Assembly (NCBI GenBank): GCA_026393985.1 | Contig: JAPKZB010000081.1 | Coordinates: 34,135 to 98,134 of the forward strand | Reading direction: 5' to 3' | From: Acidobacteriota bacterium | GTDB taxonomy: Bacteria; Acidobacteriota; Terriglobia; Bryobacterales; Bryobacteraceae | DNA: 64,000 bases | In this document: positions 41,171 to 51,521 of the stretch, piece after piece | Layout of the letters: each line of letters begins with the position of its first letter | Position numbering within the stretch: the first letter of the stretch is position 1 | Program-made: the position numbers and the translations under genes | The notes under the pieces: model-generated | Seen by the model: the letters and a program-made list of their open reading frames with translations, nothing else | Told to the model about the DNA's origin: nothing | The model's database searches: none

Positions 41171-42673
41171 TTACCGGCCCCGGAGAAGGACGGGTTCGAG
41201 CCCGGGGATCTCCTCGTCGGCCGGAAAGTAGGGGCGCTCCAGGCGGGAGAACCGGACGTGACGGAGCGAGGCCGGGGTGGCGCCGGGGGTATCGAGAACA
41301 TAGGCGGCCACAAAGCGGCCGGCGTAGCCGACGCGGTAGTTCATCGGGTTTTTGACGACGACGAAGCGCGCGGCGGCGGGGTCCATGCCGACGGCGCGGA
41401 ACTGCTCGTCGGCCCAGTCATACGTGGCGAAGCTGGTGACGAGGATATCGACGTTGCCGGCGCGCAACCAGGCCGTGGGACCCATCTCGCCGGCCTGGCC
41501 CTCCCAGATGCCGCCGGAGTAAACAAAGCGACCGTCGGTGAGCGCCTCGATGCGGGCGGTGAGCGGGAGCGGCTGGCCCCAGCGGGGGTCGATCTGGTGG
41601 CCGAGGGCGAACGAGACCGTGTCGCCGGGCTGGCGGGTGTGGCACAAGGCGGCCGCCGCGGGGTCGACCACGGGCGCGAGGGAACGCACTGGAAGCTGGG
41701 CGGCGACGAGGGCGGCGAGGGCGTGGATGCTGTCGCCGCAGGCGCCGCCGCCGGCACAGTCTGAGGTTTCGAGCAGCAGAATGGTGCCTGGGGGCTGGCG
41801 GGCGGCATCGGCAATCGCCTCGGCCGGCGTCCAGATGCGGGGCTCGAGGGCAAAGCGGAGCCGCCAGTACATTTGGGCGATGCCGGTGGCGAGCGAGACG
41901 GCGAGAGCGGGGTCGCCGTCGGTGACGACGAGGCCGCCACCGCCCATGCCGGGGAGATCGAGATGGGGCTGGACGAGGAAGGCGCTGGTTGAGAGCACGC
42001 CGGGCTGCTGCTCGAGCGATTTGGTGTAGCGCATGACTTCGGCAAAGGGGCCATCGTCGGTGCTGCCCATAAAGCCTCCGACGATGACGGGCACTTTGGC
42101 CATGGCCATGGCCGGACGGATGAGACCGTCCACGCAGTCGGCAAGAAGGCGGGCGCCGCGCTCGCCGGTGGTGAAGGTGTCGCGGTGCGGATAGGTTTCC
42201 CACGCGAGCAGGGCGTTGGCATTGGCGACCATGCCGGCGGTCACGTGGGCGTGGCAATCGAGCGTGGCGACCAGCGGCACGTCCGGGCCGACGAGGGCGC
42301 GAACCGCGGCGATCAGATCTTCATCGAGACTGCCCAGGCCATCGACGGCGGCGGCGCCGTGCAGCGGCATCAACACGCCGTCAACGGGGAGCGCGGCGCG
42401 GAGTCGGGCGAGGAGATCGTCCCGGAGCACACGGTAGCAATCGGCGGTGAGTGGGCCGCCGGGGCAGGCACTGGCGAATAGGAGGGGGATGACTTCGACG
42501 TTGCGACCGCGCAGATGCGCGAGTGCACCGCCGAGGACGCCGCCGGTGGCGGCGAGCAGCTCTTCACCGCGGCGGAGTTCGGTGCGGGTGAACGAGTCGA
42601 GCGGAGTCAGCGTGCCGCACAGGTGATTGGATTCGGTAAAGATGGCGCCGATGGCGATGCGGTGGGGGGGCAT
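41171..42673 (-). CDS. M81-family metallopeptidase (MlrC-like)
   Basis: 500 residues of the microcystinase C family. Conserved outlines include the N-terminal IFTESNHL, the metal-site TLDCHAHVT and YPHRD, then SCGGGACGD-like TSDCAGGGACGDS. MlrC cuts linear microcystin products in sphingomonads, but most relatives are in unrelated catabolic operons with unknown substrates. ATG 42673 begins the conserved part; the open frame beyond overlaps the previous gene. Four bases separate it from the MR/MLE gene. Confidence 0.88.
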   Translation of the reverse strand: MPPHRIAIGAIFTESNHLCGTLTPLDSFTRTELRRGEELLAATGGVLGGALAHLRGRNVEVIPLLFASACPGGPLTADCYRVLRDDLLARLRAALPVDGVLMPLHGAAAVDGLGSLDEDLIAAVRALVGPDVPLVATLDCHAHVTAGMVANANALLAWETYPHRDTFTTGERGARLLADCVDGLIRPAMAMAKVPVIVGGFMGSTDDGPFAEVMRYTKSLEQQPGVLSTSAFLVQPHLDLPGMGGGGLVVTDGDPALAVSLATGIAQMYWRLRFALEPRIWTPAEAIADAARQPPGTILLLETSDCAGGGACGDSIHALAALVAAQLPVRSLAPVVDPAAAALCHTRQPGDTVSFALGHQIDPRWGQPLPLTARIEALTDGRFVYSGGIWEGQAGEMGPTAWLRAGNVDILVTSFATYDWADEQFRAVGMDPAAARFVVVKNPMNYRVGYAGRFVAAYVLDTPGATPASLRHVRFSRLERPYFPADEEIPGLEPVLLRGR

Positions 42674-42677
42674 GGGT

Positions 42678-43868
42678 TCAGGCCTCGTAGGGGGGCGCGG
42701 GGGCGTAGAATTGGGGGCCGAAGACCATGTCGGAGTAGTTGCCTTCGGGAATCGAGGCACCCGGGGGCAGACTATACCGTTCTACCGTGTCTTCGTCGAG
42801 GGTGATGCCGAGGCCCGGCAGTTGCGGCAAGGCGAGTTCGCCGTCGTGCAGCTGCCACGGGGTGCTGAGCAGGTTTTCGATGAGCGGGTTACTGGTCTGA
42901 TCCATTTCGACGGTGAGGCCGTGGTCGAGCGAGGCGAGCACGTGCATGTTGGCGGTGAGGGCGACGGCGTCGCTCCAGGTGTGGGGCGCCACGCGGAGGC
43001 CCTGCGCCGCGGCGTGCCGGGCTATCCGCAGAGTCTCGGTAATGCCGCCGCAGCGGCAGGCGTCGGGCTGGACGATGTCGACAACGCGGCCATCGATCAG
43101 TTCGGCGAAGCCCTGCCGGCCGAACTCGTTTTCGCCGGCGGCGAGGGGGATGCCCGCGAGGTGAGGGCGGAGTTCGTCGAAGAGTTGCGGCGTTTCGGGA
43201 AGAAACGGTTCTTCGAGCCAGAAGATGTTCGCCTGGCGGAAGGCGGGCGCCAGGCGTTGGGCCTGGGCGAGCGGGTAGCGGGCGTTGCCTTCGATCATCA
43301 GGCGGGGTGCGGCGCCGATGGTCTCGCGGACCTGGCGGAGGGCGGCCAGATCGTAATCGTAGTGGCGGCCGAGACGCATCTTCATGGCGCGGAAGCCGCG
43401 GGCGAGGTGGCGGCCGGCTTCCTCACAGAGTGCAGCGGCGTCCCGTTTCCAAAGCAGGGCGCTGGCATAGACCGGGACGGTGTGGCGGCGGGCGCCGAGG
43501 AGTTGATAGAGGGGCAGGCCGGCGGCCTTGCCGCGGAGGTCCCAGAGCGCCATGTCGATGCCGCCGAGCGCGGAGACCGCGGCGCCCTTCCGGCCATACC
43601 AGCGCGTGACCGAGTAACTGCGCTCCCAGAGCGCTTCAATGTTCGCGGCGTCCTCGCCGATGAGCAACGGGCGGAGCTGGTTTTCAATGATGGTGCGGAC
43701 GAGGTCGGGGTGCGAGTAGACCGAGCCGAGGCCGACGTGATCGGTGTCGGTTAAGACGCGAACGAGCGTGGAGACGCGGGCCGTGCAGTAGCCGCCGGCG
43801 TAGTGAAAGCCTTCGCCGGGCGCATAGGCAAAGCGCAGCGTGGTGGTTTGGATATCGCGGATGCGCAC
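42678..43868 (-). CDS. Mandelate racemase/muconate lactonizing enzyme family protein
   Basis: 396 residues of the enolase superfamily. The barrel shows AMKMRLG (K-x-R in place of K-x-K on strand 2), metal ligands in LMIEGNARY, WLEEPF and AAGENE, and APHTW with a His late in the barrel. These point to a sugar-acid dehydratase or epimerase rather than a muconate enzyme. The GTG start has TAAGAT six bases ahead. First gene of the catabolic operon continuing to M81 and MFS. Confidence 0.88.
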   Translation of the reverse strand: MRIRDIQTTTLRFAYAPGEGFHYAGGYCTARVSTLVRVLTDTDHVGLGSVYSHPDLVRTIIENQLRPLLIGEDAANIEALWERSYSVTRWYGRKGAAVSALGGIDMALWDLRGKAAGLPLYQLLGARRHTVPVYASALLWKRDAAALCEEAGRHLARGFRAMKMRLGRHYDYDLAALRQVRETIGAAPRLMIEGNARYPLAQAQRLAPAFRQANIFWLEEPFLPETPQLFDELRPHLAGIPLAAGENEFGRQGFAELIDGRVVDIVQPDACRCGGITETLRIARHAAAQGLRVAPHTWSDAVALTANMHVLASLDHGLTVEMDQTSNPLIENLLSTPWQLHDGELALPQLPGLGITLDEDTVERYSLPPGASIPEGNYSDMVFGPQFYAPAPPYEA

Positions 43869-43874
43869 GGAGAG

Positions 43875-43880
43875 ATCTTA
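43875..43880 (-). promoter_or_regulatory. Putative -10 of a leaderless promoter (MR/MLE operon)
   Basis: TAAGAT ends six bases before GTG 43868, supporting that unusual start codon. A second hexamer TAGAAT lies five bases further upstream. Confidence 0.45.
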
Positions 43881-43946
43881 TTCTATCCGCACTGAGTTGG
43901 AGGCCGGGGCGGGATTGGCTTCGCGGAGCGGTCCGGGAGGTAAAAA

Positions 43947-44057
43947 TCAGAAGGCGCCGGCGGCCATTTTGCGAAACGAAGCCAACGAGGGCTGCGAAAG
44001 GTGAAGTTGGGCGGCGCGGCTGAGTCCACAGCGGCGATTGTCCTTCGCAGCGTTCAT
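43947..44057 (-). pseudogene. Possible remnant of a LysR-type regulator helix-turn-helix
   Basis: In the 288-base gap between the MR/MLE gene and the cytochrome, 36 leftward codons include SRAAQLHLSQPSLASF, which closely follows the LysR helix-turn-helix (SRAAxxLHxSQPSLS) with one residue missing, then hits a stop. No effector domain remains. It could mark the decayed regulator of the neighbouring catabolic operon; chance resemblance is possible at this length. Confidence 0.3.
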
Positions 44058-44156
44058 CCGGAGGCAGCCGGTGAAACCGATCGATCCCTCCTGACTCGAT
44101 CGTGAGCGGCCGCCGCATATTCCGCTGCACGCGCTGAGTCTGGATAATGGTGGGTG

Positions 44157-45569
44157 ATGTGGATTACTCTGCTGGCCGCCGCGACCTGTCTGCCCTGCCA
44201 TGAAGAGTTCGTGCGGTCTTACGCCAAGACTGGCATGGGCCGCTCGATCACCCGGCCAACAGCCGAGTTGCAGCTGCGACAGGAAGGCGCGCATGGCTCG
44301 GCCCGCTGGGTGGCGGCGTGGACCGGCAAGCAGCTCGCGCACGCGGTAAACGACGAAGTGCGGACCATGGAGTGGGCCGTCGGGTCGGGGCGGGTGGGCA
44401 AGAGTTTTCTGTTCCGGTTGGGCGATGCTCTGTTTCAATCGCCGCTTTCGTGGTATGCCAGCCGGCGCGCCTGGGACCTGTCGCCGGGTTTTCAGCGGGA
44501 CCGCCGCCTGAGTTTCTTGCGGCCGGTGACGGCGGATTGCTTGAGTTGCCACGCGGGGGAATCGACACCCGTCGCCGGCACGCAGAACCGCTATGGGGAG
44601 AACCCGCTGCCGGCTCCGGGGATCACCTGCGAACGCTGCCATGGCGATGCCCGGGCGCATGCGCAGAATCCGCTGCGGGCCAACATTGTGAACCCGCGGC
44701 GGCTGGCCGCCGTTGAACGCGATAGCGTCTGCGAACAATGCCATCTGGGCGGCACGGCCCGGGTGCTGAATCCGGGCAAGCGTTGGAGTGACTTCCGGCC
44801 GGGCGTGGCGCTCGAAACAGTTTTCTCCGTTTATGTTCCGCGGACGCCAGCAGATCCGAACCGGATCAAAGTAGTTTCTCATTCCGAGCAGTTGGCGCTT
44901 TCCCGCTGTAAGATCGCCGCCGGCGACCGGCTCTGGTGCGCCACCTGCCACGACCCGCACCGGGAGCCGGAAAACACCTTTGCCGCGCAGCAGGCCCACT
45001 GCCAGGGATGCCACCAGAGCACCAGGCCGCACGGAGAGGCCTGCACCACCTGCCACATGCCGCGCACGGAATCCTCCGACGGCGGCCACACCGCTTTCAC
45101 CGATCACCGTATCCGGCGGCCGGGGGCGGCGAAGGTGCTCCTGGAGCGGCCCGACGAGCTGCGGCCGTGGCGGCCCTTGCCCGACGCCGCGCAGCAGGCC
45201 CGGGGCCTGGGGCTCGCCTATGCGGGTGCGGGCCGACTGGAGAAGGCCTACGAACTCCTGCGCTCGCTGCAGAGTCCCGATGCCGCAGTGCAGGATGCAC
45301 TTGGCCTGATCTATTTGCGTGCGGACCGGCCGGCGCCGGCTGTTGCGGCCTTCGCCGCAGCCGTGAAAGCGGACCCGCGAAACTCCGTCCGGCGGCTGAA
45401 CCTGGCGGCGGCTTACCTCGGCGCCGGCGAACCGGCCAAGGCGCGGGCCGAAGCGATAGAGGCAATCGCTCTCGAACCGCTGCTCGAGGATGCCTACGCA
45501 CTGCTGGCGGAGATCGAACCCCGGCGCGCCGAGTATTGGCGCGCCGAGTTCACCAAGCAGTGGCGCTAG
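44157..45569 (+). CDS. Seven-haem c-type cytochrome with C-terminal TPR repeats
   Basis: 470 residues with seven CXXCH haem sites: CLPCH, CLSCH, CERCH, CEQCH, CATCH, CQGCH and CTTCH. Residues about 350-470 form TPR-like repeats (ARGLGLAYAGAGRLEKAYELL and on). Haem attachment needs export, yet only ten residues precede the first CXXCH (WITLLAAATC), and a stop codon lies just upstream, so the usual signal peptide is missing or very short. A GATAAT hexamer lies eight bases before the ATG. Such proteins shuttle electrons across the periplasm or to outer-membrane partners; TPRs suggest docking. Confidence 0.85.
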   Translation: MWITLLAAATCLPCHEEFVRSYAKTGMGRSITRPTAELQLRQEGAHGSARWVAAWTGKQLAHAVNDEVRTMEWAVGSGRVGKSFLFRLGDALFQSPLSWYASRRAWDLSPGFQRDRRLSFLRPVTADCLSCHAGESTPVAGTQNRYGENPLPAPGITCERCHGDARAHAQNPLRANIVNPRRLAAVERDSVCEQCHLGGTARVLNPGKRWSDFRPGVALETVFSVYVPRTPADPNRIKVVSHSEQLALSRCKIAAGDRLWCATCHDPHREPENTFAAQQAHCQGCHQSTRPHGEACTTCHMPRTESSDGGHTAFTDHRIRRPGAAKVLLERPDELRPWRPLPDAAQQARGLGLAYAGAGRLEKAYELLRSLQSPDAAVQDALGLIYLRADRPAPAVAAFAAAVKADPRNSVRRLNLAAAYLGAGEPAKARAEAIEAIALEPLLEDAYALLAEIEPRRAEYWRAEFTKQWR

Positions 45570-48500
45570 AAACGCACCGAGATGCTGAACTGCACCACAC
45601 GCCGCCCTGACTGCGTCGCGCTGATGCGGCCGAAGTTCACGCTGTCGATGAGCTGATCACCGAAGAAGAAGCTCGGTGTATTGGTCGAGTTTAGCGCTTC
45701 CATGCGGAGGGTGAGCGTGAAGCGTTCGGCGATCTTCGTTTGCTTCTCTCCCGAGAAGTCCAGGTTGATGAAGCGGGGGCCGTAAAGAAGCCGCCGCTGC
45801 AGCGAACCCAGCGTGCCCTGGTTGGGATGGAAGAACACCTGCCCGTTGAACGGCGCCCGACCGTCGGCCGCCGCGCCGCGTCCATCGGGACCGACCACGT
45901 CAGCCTTCAGGAAGTAGACGCCATTACCGACTTTGCGCACGCCAGTCAGCTCGACGAGCTGGTCGTAGTTCAAGTTGGTGTTGACCGTGTTGATACCGGA
46001 GCGGGCGAGCCGGTTCAGCGTGCCGCGGCTCGAGTAGATGCCGAACGGGGAGCCGGAGGCGAGCGTGAAAATACCGCTAACGTTCCAGCCGCCAAGCATC
46101 TGGTTCAGCACCGAATTGCCCAGATCCCAGCGGCGGCCGCGGCCGAAGGGCAGTTCGTAAACGCCGTTGGCCTTGAGCGCGTGGCGCTGGTCAAAGGGCG
46201 ACGGCGCCTTTTCGATACTCGGATTGGTGAGGTCGAGGAAGGGTTCAAACCGGGCCTGGGCGTCACCGAGCGTATCGCTGAGGCTCTTTGAGAACACATA
46301 GTTGACCTGGAACTCGAAACCCTTCGCGTAACGGCGGCGGTAGTCCAACTGGAAGGAATGATAGGTGGCATTCGAGTAGTTGGTCATCATGTTGGTGCCG
46401 AGGGCGTTGGGATTGCGATAGAAGTTCACGTTGCCGTTCAGCCGGTTGACCTGGTAAGTATTGGCCAGTTCGCCGACCTGTCCGGAGTCGATCAAGCCGC
46501 GAATGGTCGTATTGGTCAACAAACCGCCACTGGGAAGAGCGTCAAAAAACGGGGTCCGCTGGCTGCCCGGCAGGCTCGCGTTGTAGGCGGGGTTGAAGGT
46601 ACCTGTTGCATTCCTGGCGATATTTCCGTTCGACCGGGCGCGGTTGAAGTCCTCGAGCAGGCCGTTGTTGATGATGACCTGGTTGAAGTCGAAGGCGCGG
46701 AACTGCTTGGTCGCCTTGTTGCCGATGTAGGAGACCTGCAGCACACCATTGGCGATTTCTCGTTGGATGCTGAAGTTCCACTGCTGCACGTAGGGGGTCA
46801 CCAGTTCCGGATTCGGCATGCCGAAGGCGGTCTGCGGATTCAGGGCGTAGTTCTGGGCGAAGGTGCGCGGGGCGACGAAGGACGGGGTGGTGAGGGGGGG
46901 CAGGGTGGAACTGATCGCCTGCGTCAGGTTGACCCGGGTGGAACTGGTGGAAAGCCCCTCGCTGGTGGAAACGTTGTTGTCGATGGAACGGATGAACTCA
47001 TCGTTCGGGAAGTTCACGCTGTAACCGGCCCGAATCACGGTCTTATTGCCAAAAGGACGCCAGGCGATGCCCACGTTGGGGCCAAAATTGTTGAGGTCGC
47101 GCTTGTAATAGGGCCGCCCCGCCGCATTGCCGGCAAAGTCGACGGTACCGGTGGGATCGAGCAGCGTCTGTTCCGCGTTGTTGTTCTTGAGGACCGGTAC
47201 GAAGGTGAGACTGTTCAACTCCGTCACCGGCGTATAGTATTCCCAGCGAGTACCCAGGTGAATGGTAAACCGCTCGTTGACCCGCCAATTGTCATTGAAA
47301 TAGAAGGCGTGATTGTCCAACCGCCAGTTGCGGACGTTGGGAGCTCCAGGGACGAAGCCGCTCGTGCGGTCCGTCACGTTGAACGTTTGCGAGACGGCGG
47401 CGAGGATACCCGCGTGCAACATCAAAACGCTGGTGCCGATCCCAAGGTCAGTCACCCGGAGATTCGGGACGAGCGCATTGACGTCGAGTTGATTGGCGGC
47501 GCTCAGACCGATGGAGTAAGTGGGCAAGTTACCGGCATCGTTGAAGGACTTCACGTTGATGCGCTGCCCCTGATAGCCGAATTGGAGCGTGTGACGATTC
47601 TTAATCCACGTGGCGTTATCCTGCCAGTTGAAGGTGTCGGTATAACGGCCCTGGGCCCGGAAGGTGTTCACGGGATTGGAAACCAGGGGCAGGGCGAAGA
47701 TCTGACTGCCGAAACTTTCACTCGAAGCGAAGACACCCAGAGCGATGTTCATGCCGCCGCGGGCTTCGTTGGTGAAGGTCGGCGAGGCCGTCCAGCGCCA
47801 AGTGGTCGAAAGCAGCGGGGTGGAGTTGTCGTTTTGGACCTTCGGCACGGTGGAGTAGTCGTTGGCGAGGTCCGGACGGTCGACGATGTCCCGGTTCCAG
47901 ATGTAACTGGCGCTGAAGCCGTGCTGGGAGTTGAGGACGTAATCGAGCTTGAGGGTCGCGTTGTCGCGCGTACGGTTGTTGCGCACGTTGAACTGATAGC
48001 CGCCGATGTTCAGGTGCCGACCGGCCGCGGCATTGAAATCGCCCACGTCGCGGCGGTTGATGTTGCTGGCGGCCGGGACACGGTCGATGAGAGCCTTGGT
48101 AGTCGGATTCGTGGGCAGGCCGGAGGCGCGGAGCATATCCACCTGCCGGATATTGTTCGCCGTATCGAGATAGGTAAAGATACCTTGGCGGGCGGATTCC
48201 GTCAGGATGACCCGCGTTCCCGGGGTCTGCTGCCGCAGCCGCAACGCTTCGTAATTGGTATAGAAGAAGAGCTTGTCCTTCTTGATAGGCCCGCCGAGGC
48301 TGCCGCCCAGCTGATTCTGATTGAGGAAGGGGCGCGGGGTTCCGTTGGCGTTGGAGAACCACGGGTTGGCCGCAAACTCGTTGTTGCGATTGAACCAGAA
48401 CACGGTGCCTTTGTACTTGTTGGTGCCAGAGGGCGTGGTGAAGGTCACCTGCGCGGCCCCGTTGCCGAGAGCGGGATTGGCGTTGGAGGTGCTGAGCGTC

Positions 48501-49132
48501 ACCTCGGCCACCTGATCGAGCAGGAGTTGGTTGGGCAGGAAGTCCAGGCCGTTGTTACGGATAAAATTGTCCTGGATATTGATGCCGTCCAGGGTGACGT
48601 TAGCGTAGGAGACGCGGAGGCCGTTAATGGTGGTGTTGGACCGGCCGTTCGAGCCAAAGCCGGCCTGCGTGGCCAACAGCGCGAGAGGGCTGCGGTTGGC
48701 GGTGGGGAGGCGGGAGAGCTGGGTGGAGGTGATCACCGAGGTGATCTCGGCGTTGGCCGTCTGCAGGACCACCGAGTCGGCTTGTACTTCAACTACGGCA
48801 GAGACGGTGGCGAGCTCCAGTTTGACCGGCTGCACCGGGGTTTCCAGACCAGCCCCGACGCGGATGCCGCGGATGACGGCCTTACTGAAGCCGGAGGCCT
48901 CGACGGAAAGGTCGTACTCGCCGGCGCGCAGCCCTACGAGCGCATAGGTACCGGCAGCGGTTGTCTTGGTCGCATACTGCGCTTTGTTCGAGCCCGGCAA
49001 GCTCAGCGCGATCGTGGCTTCAGCCACCGGCGTTCCGGACGGATCATTCACCGTGCCCGAAATACGACCCAGGTTCTGCGCATACACGCCAACGGTAGCG
49101 CATGCCAGCAAGACAGCGATTCTAAAGTTCAA
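45566..49132 (-). CDS. TonB-dependent receptor, Oar-like, carboxypeptidase-regulatory N-terminus
   Basis: 1188 residues. The TTG start has GGGAG upstream and gives a signal peptide (NFRIAVLLACATVGVYAQ). Residues about 22-100 are the regulatory-like sandwich (GRISGTVNDPSGTPVAEATI), followed by a plug (SRLPTANRSPLALL, INGLRVSYANVTLDGINIQD) and a barrel of roughly 900 residues ending in the aromatic FSISVRF. Unlike receptor 1 it has an ordinary 5' leader. Substrate unknown. Stop interlocked with the cytochrome gene. Confidence 0.9.
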   Translation of the reverse strand: MNFRIAVLLACATVGVYAQNLGRISGTVNDPSGTPVAEATIALSLPGSNKAQYATKTTAAGTYALVGLRAGEYDLSVEASGFSKAVIRGIRVGAGLETPVQPVKLELATVSAVVEVQADSVVLQTANAEITSVITSTQLSRLPTANRSPLALLATQAGFGSNGRSNTTINGLRVSYANVTLDGINIQDNFIRNNGLDFLPNQLLLDQVAEVTLSTSNANPALGNGAAQVTFTTPSGTNKYKGTVFWFNRNNEFAANPWFSNANGTPRPFLNQNQLGGSLGGPIKKDKLFFYTNYEALRLRQQTPGTRVILTESARQGIFTYLDTANNIRQVDMLRASGLPTNPTTKALIDRVPAASNINRRDVGDFNAAAGRHLNIGGYQFNVRNNRTRDNATLKLDYVLNSQHGFSASYIWNRDIVDRPDLANDYSTVPKVQNDNSTPLLSTTWRWTASPTFTNEARGGMNIALGVFASSESFGSQIFALPLVSNPVNTFRAQGRYTDTFNWQDNATWIKNRHTLQFGYQGQRINVKSFNDAGNLPTYSIGLSAANQLDVNALVPNLRVTDLGIGTSVLMLHAGILAAVSQTFNVTDRTSGFVPGAPNVRNWRLDNHAFYFNDNWRVNERFTIHLGTRWEYYTPVTELNSLTFVPVLKNNNAEQTLLDPTGTVDFAGNAAGRPYYKRDLNNFGPNVGIAWRPFGNKTVIRAGYSVNFPNDEFIRSIDNNVSTSEGLSTSSTRVNLTQAISSTLPPLTTPSFVAPRTFAQNYALNPQTAFGMPNPELVTPYVQQWNFSIQREIANGVLQVSYIGNKATKQFRAFDFNQVIINNGLLEDFNRARSNGNIARNATGTFNPAYNASLPGSQRTPFFDALPSGGLLTNTTIRGLIDSGQVGELANTYQVNRLNGNVNFYRNPNALGTNMMTNYSNATYHSFQLDYRRRYAKGFEFQVNYVFSKSLSDTLGDAQARFEPFLDLTNPSIEKAPSPFDQRHALKANGVYELPFGRGRRWDLGNSVLNQMLGGWNVSGIFTLASGSPFGIYSSRGTLNRLARSGINTVNTNLNYDQLVELTGVRKVGNGVYFLKADVVGPDGRGAAADGRAPFNGQVFFHPNQGTLGSLQRRLLYGPRFINLDFSGEKQTKIAERFTLTLRMEALNSTNTPSFFFGDQLIDSVNFGRISATQSGRRVVQFSISVRF

Positions 49133-49172
49133 TGTTTCTCCCAACGAACGAATTTCTCGCAGTTTACAAGAG

Positions 49173-51491
49173 TTACGGGGCCCAGCGCCAGTCTCGCACT
49201 TCCGGCATGTCCTCACCGTGCGTGGCGATGTAGGCCCGGTGCTGACGCAGCTTGTCCTCCAGGCGGAGCATGGCCGGGTGATTTCCCCTTCCCGCCCGCT
49301 TCAACGCGTCACGGGCCAACTGGAAGCGGTCCAGGTTGTTGAGTACGGTCATATCGAAGGGGGTTGTGGTGGTGCCTTCCTCCTTATAGCCGCGGACGTG
49401 GAGATGAGGGTGGTTGTTGCGGCGGTAGGCGAGGCGGTGGATCAGCCACGGGTAGCCGTGAAAGGCGAATATCACCGGGGTATCCGGAGGGAAGATGGCA
49501 TCGTAGCTTGCATCGTCCCAGCCGTGCGCGTGCTCGTTGCGCGGCTGCAGCGTCATCAGATTGACGACGTTGATCACGCGGATTTTCAGGTCCGGGACCA
49601 TGGCGTGCAGGTAGGTCACCGCGGCAAGCGTTTCGAGCGTTGGCACGTCGCCGCAGCACGCCATGATCACATCCGGCTCGCCCGCGTGCGAGGCCCACGG
49701 CCAGATCCCCATCCCGGCCCGGCAGTGCTCTTCGGCCTCGGCCATGGTGAGCCACTGCGGCGCCGGCTGCTTGCCGGCGACGATCACGTTGACGTAGTGT
49801 TTCGAACGCAGACAGTGCTCGGCTACGGTCAGCAGCGTGTTGGCGTCCGGCGGGAGATAGACCCGGATCACCTCCGCCTTCTTGTTCACGACATGGTCGA
49901 TAAAGCCCGGATCCTGGTGCGAAAAGCCATTATGGTCCTGCCGCCAGACGTGCGAGGTCAGCAGGTAGTTGAGCGAGGCGATTGGCGGACGCCACCGCAT
50001 CTCCCGTGTCGTCTTCAACCACTTGGCGTGTTGGTTGAACATCGAATCGATAATGTGGATGAACGCCTCGTAACAGGAGAAGAAACCGTGGCGCCCGGTG
50101 AGCAGATAGCCTTCGAGCCACCCCTGGCACAGGTGCTCACTGAGCACCTCCATGACCCGGCCCTGCGTTCCCAAACGCTCATCGACGGGCCGCACCTCGG
50201 CGGCCCACGCCTTGTCGGTCACCTCCAGGACAGCCCCCAGCCGGTTCGATTGCGTCTCGTCCGGGCCGAAGACGCGAAAGTTCCGGATTGCGGCATTGGC
50301 GGTCATCACATCGCGCAAAAACGTCCCGAGCACCCGTGTCGACTCGGCATCGCGCCCCCCCGGGCTGGCCACCGGCACGGCGTAGGTTCGGAAGTCGGGC
50401 AGGATCAGATCCTGACGCAACACCCCGCCGTTGGCGTGCGGGTTGGCGCCCATGCGACGAGGACCCCGCGGGGCGAGATCGAGAATGGCCTGCACGGGCC
50501 GGCCCGATGCGTCGAACAACTCCTCGGGGCGATAGCTTTTCATCCAGGTTTCCAGCAACTGGACGTGATCGGGCTTGGCCGCCATCTCCGCGAAGGGCAC
50601 CTGATGGGAGCGCCAGGTATCTTCTACCGGCTTACCGTCGACCATCTTCGGCCCCGTCCATCCCTTCGGACTGCGCAGAATGATCATCGGCCAACGGGGA
50701 CGGCCCGGCTCGGTGGACGCCTTGATGCGGGCCATCTCATCGAGGCAATGATCCATTGCGGCCGCCATTTTGGCGTGCATCTCCATGGGTTCCGAGCCTT
50801 CGACGAGAACCGGCGCGTAGCCATAGCCACGAAACAGTTCGAGCAACTCGGCCCGGGGAATGCGATCGAGCAGAGTGGGGTTGGCAATCTTATAGCCGTT
50901 CAGGTGCAGCACCGGCAGCACGACTCCGTCCCGCGTCCGGTCGAGGAACTTATTGGAATGCCAACTGGCCGCGCAGGCGCCGGTCTCTGCCTCGCCATCG
51001 CCCACCACGCACATCACAATCAGGTCCGGGTTATCGAACGCCGCGCCGTAGGCGTGCAGGAGCGCATAGCCCAGTTCCCCGCCCTCGTGAATGGACCCCG
51101 GCGTCTCGGGCGCGACGTGGCTCGGAATGCCGTAGGGCCAGGAGAACTGGCGAAATAGCAGCCGCAAGCCTTCGGTATCCCAGTCAATATGCGGGTAGAT
51201 CTCCCGGTAGGACCCTTCGAGATAGGTCGACGCCACCAACCCCGGCCCCCCGTGTCCGGGCCCGATGACATACATCATGTTCAGGTCCCGCTGCACAATC
51301 ACCCGGTTGCAATGCGCGTAGATGAAGTTCAAGCCGGGGGTGGTGCCCCAGTGCCCCAGCAGGCGGGGTTTGACATGGTCGAGTGTTAAGGGCTCCCGCA
51401 GCAGCGGATTGTCCTTTAAATAAATCTGGCCCACCGAAAGATAGTTAGCCGCCCGCCACCAGGCATCCAACATGGAGAAATCCTGACTCAT
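49173..51491 (-). CDS. xfp: Xylulose-5-phosphate/fructose-6-phosphate phosphoketolase
   Basis: 772 residues, slightly short of the usual 790-820. A thiamine-diphosphate enzyme that splits xylulose-5-P (and often fructose-6-P) with phosphate to acetyl-P. Family stretches are all present: [36 protein letters not shown], the TPP-binding GDGEAETG, and [11 protein letters not shown]. No acetate kinase gene is close by. ATG 51491 has TACGCT six bases upstream; ATG 51476 is an alternative. Confidence 0.96.
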   Translation of the reverse strand: MSQDFSMLDAWWRAANYLSVGQIYLKDNPLLREPLTLDHVKPRLLGHWGTTPGLNFIYAHCNRVIVQRDLNMMYVIGPGHGGPGLVASTYLEGSYREIYPHIDWDTEGLRLLFRQFSWPYGIPSHVAPETPGSIHEGGELGYALLHAYGAAFDNPDLIVMCVVGDGEAETGACAASWHSNKFLDRTRDGVVLPVLHLNGYKIANPTLLDRIPRAELLELFRGYGYAPVLVEGSEPMEMHAKMAAAMDHCLDEMARIKASTEPGRPRWPMIILRSPKGWTGPKMVDGKPVEDTWRSHQVPFAEMAAKPDHVQLLETWMKSYRPEELFDASGRPVQAILDLAPRGPRRMGANPHANGGVLRQDLILPDFRTYAVPVASPGGRDAESTRVLGTFLRDVMTANAAIRNFRVFGPDETQSNRLGAVLEVTDKAWAAEVRPVDERLGTQGRVMEVLSEHLCQGWLEGYLLTGRHGFFSCYEAFIHIIDSMFNQHAKWLKTTREMRWRPPIASLNYLLTSHVWRQDHNGFSHQDPGFIDHVVNKKAEVIRVYLPPDANTLLTVAEHCLRSKHYVNVIVAGKQPAPQWLTMAEAEEHCRAGMGIWPWASHAGEPDVIMACCGDVPTLETLAAVTYLHAMVPDLKIRVINVVNLMTLQPRNEHAHGWDDASYDAIFPPDTPVIFAFHGYPWLIHRLAYRRNNHPHLHVRGYKEEGTTTTPFDMTVLNNLDRFQLARDALKRAGRGNHPAMLRLEDKLRQHRAYIATHGEDMPEVRDWRWAP

Positions 51492-51497
51492 CTCCCT

Positions 51498-51503
51498 AGC
51501 GTA
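51498..51503 (-). promoter_or_regulatory. xfp: Putative -10 of a leaderless promoter (phosphoketolase)
   Basis: TACGCT ends six bases before ATG 51491; the bases between, AGGGAG, touch the start codon and are too close for a ribosome site. Confidence 0.45.
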
Positions 51504-51521
51504 TGCCATGGGGAGTGGCAC

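Noticed and set aside
46358..49342. Plus-strand frame of 994 codons
   Set aside because: Antisense to TonB receptor 2, low-complexity Gly/Val/Glu composition, no start context.
48966..51158. Plus-strand frame of 730 codons
   Set aside because: Antisense to the phosphoketolase and the 5' end of TonB receptor 2, both of which have clear family motifs.
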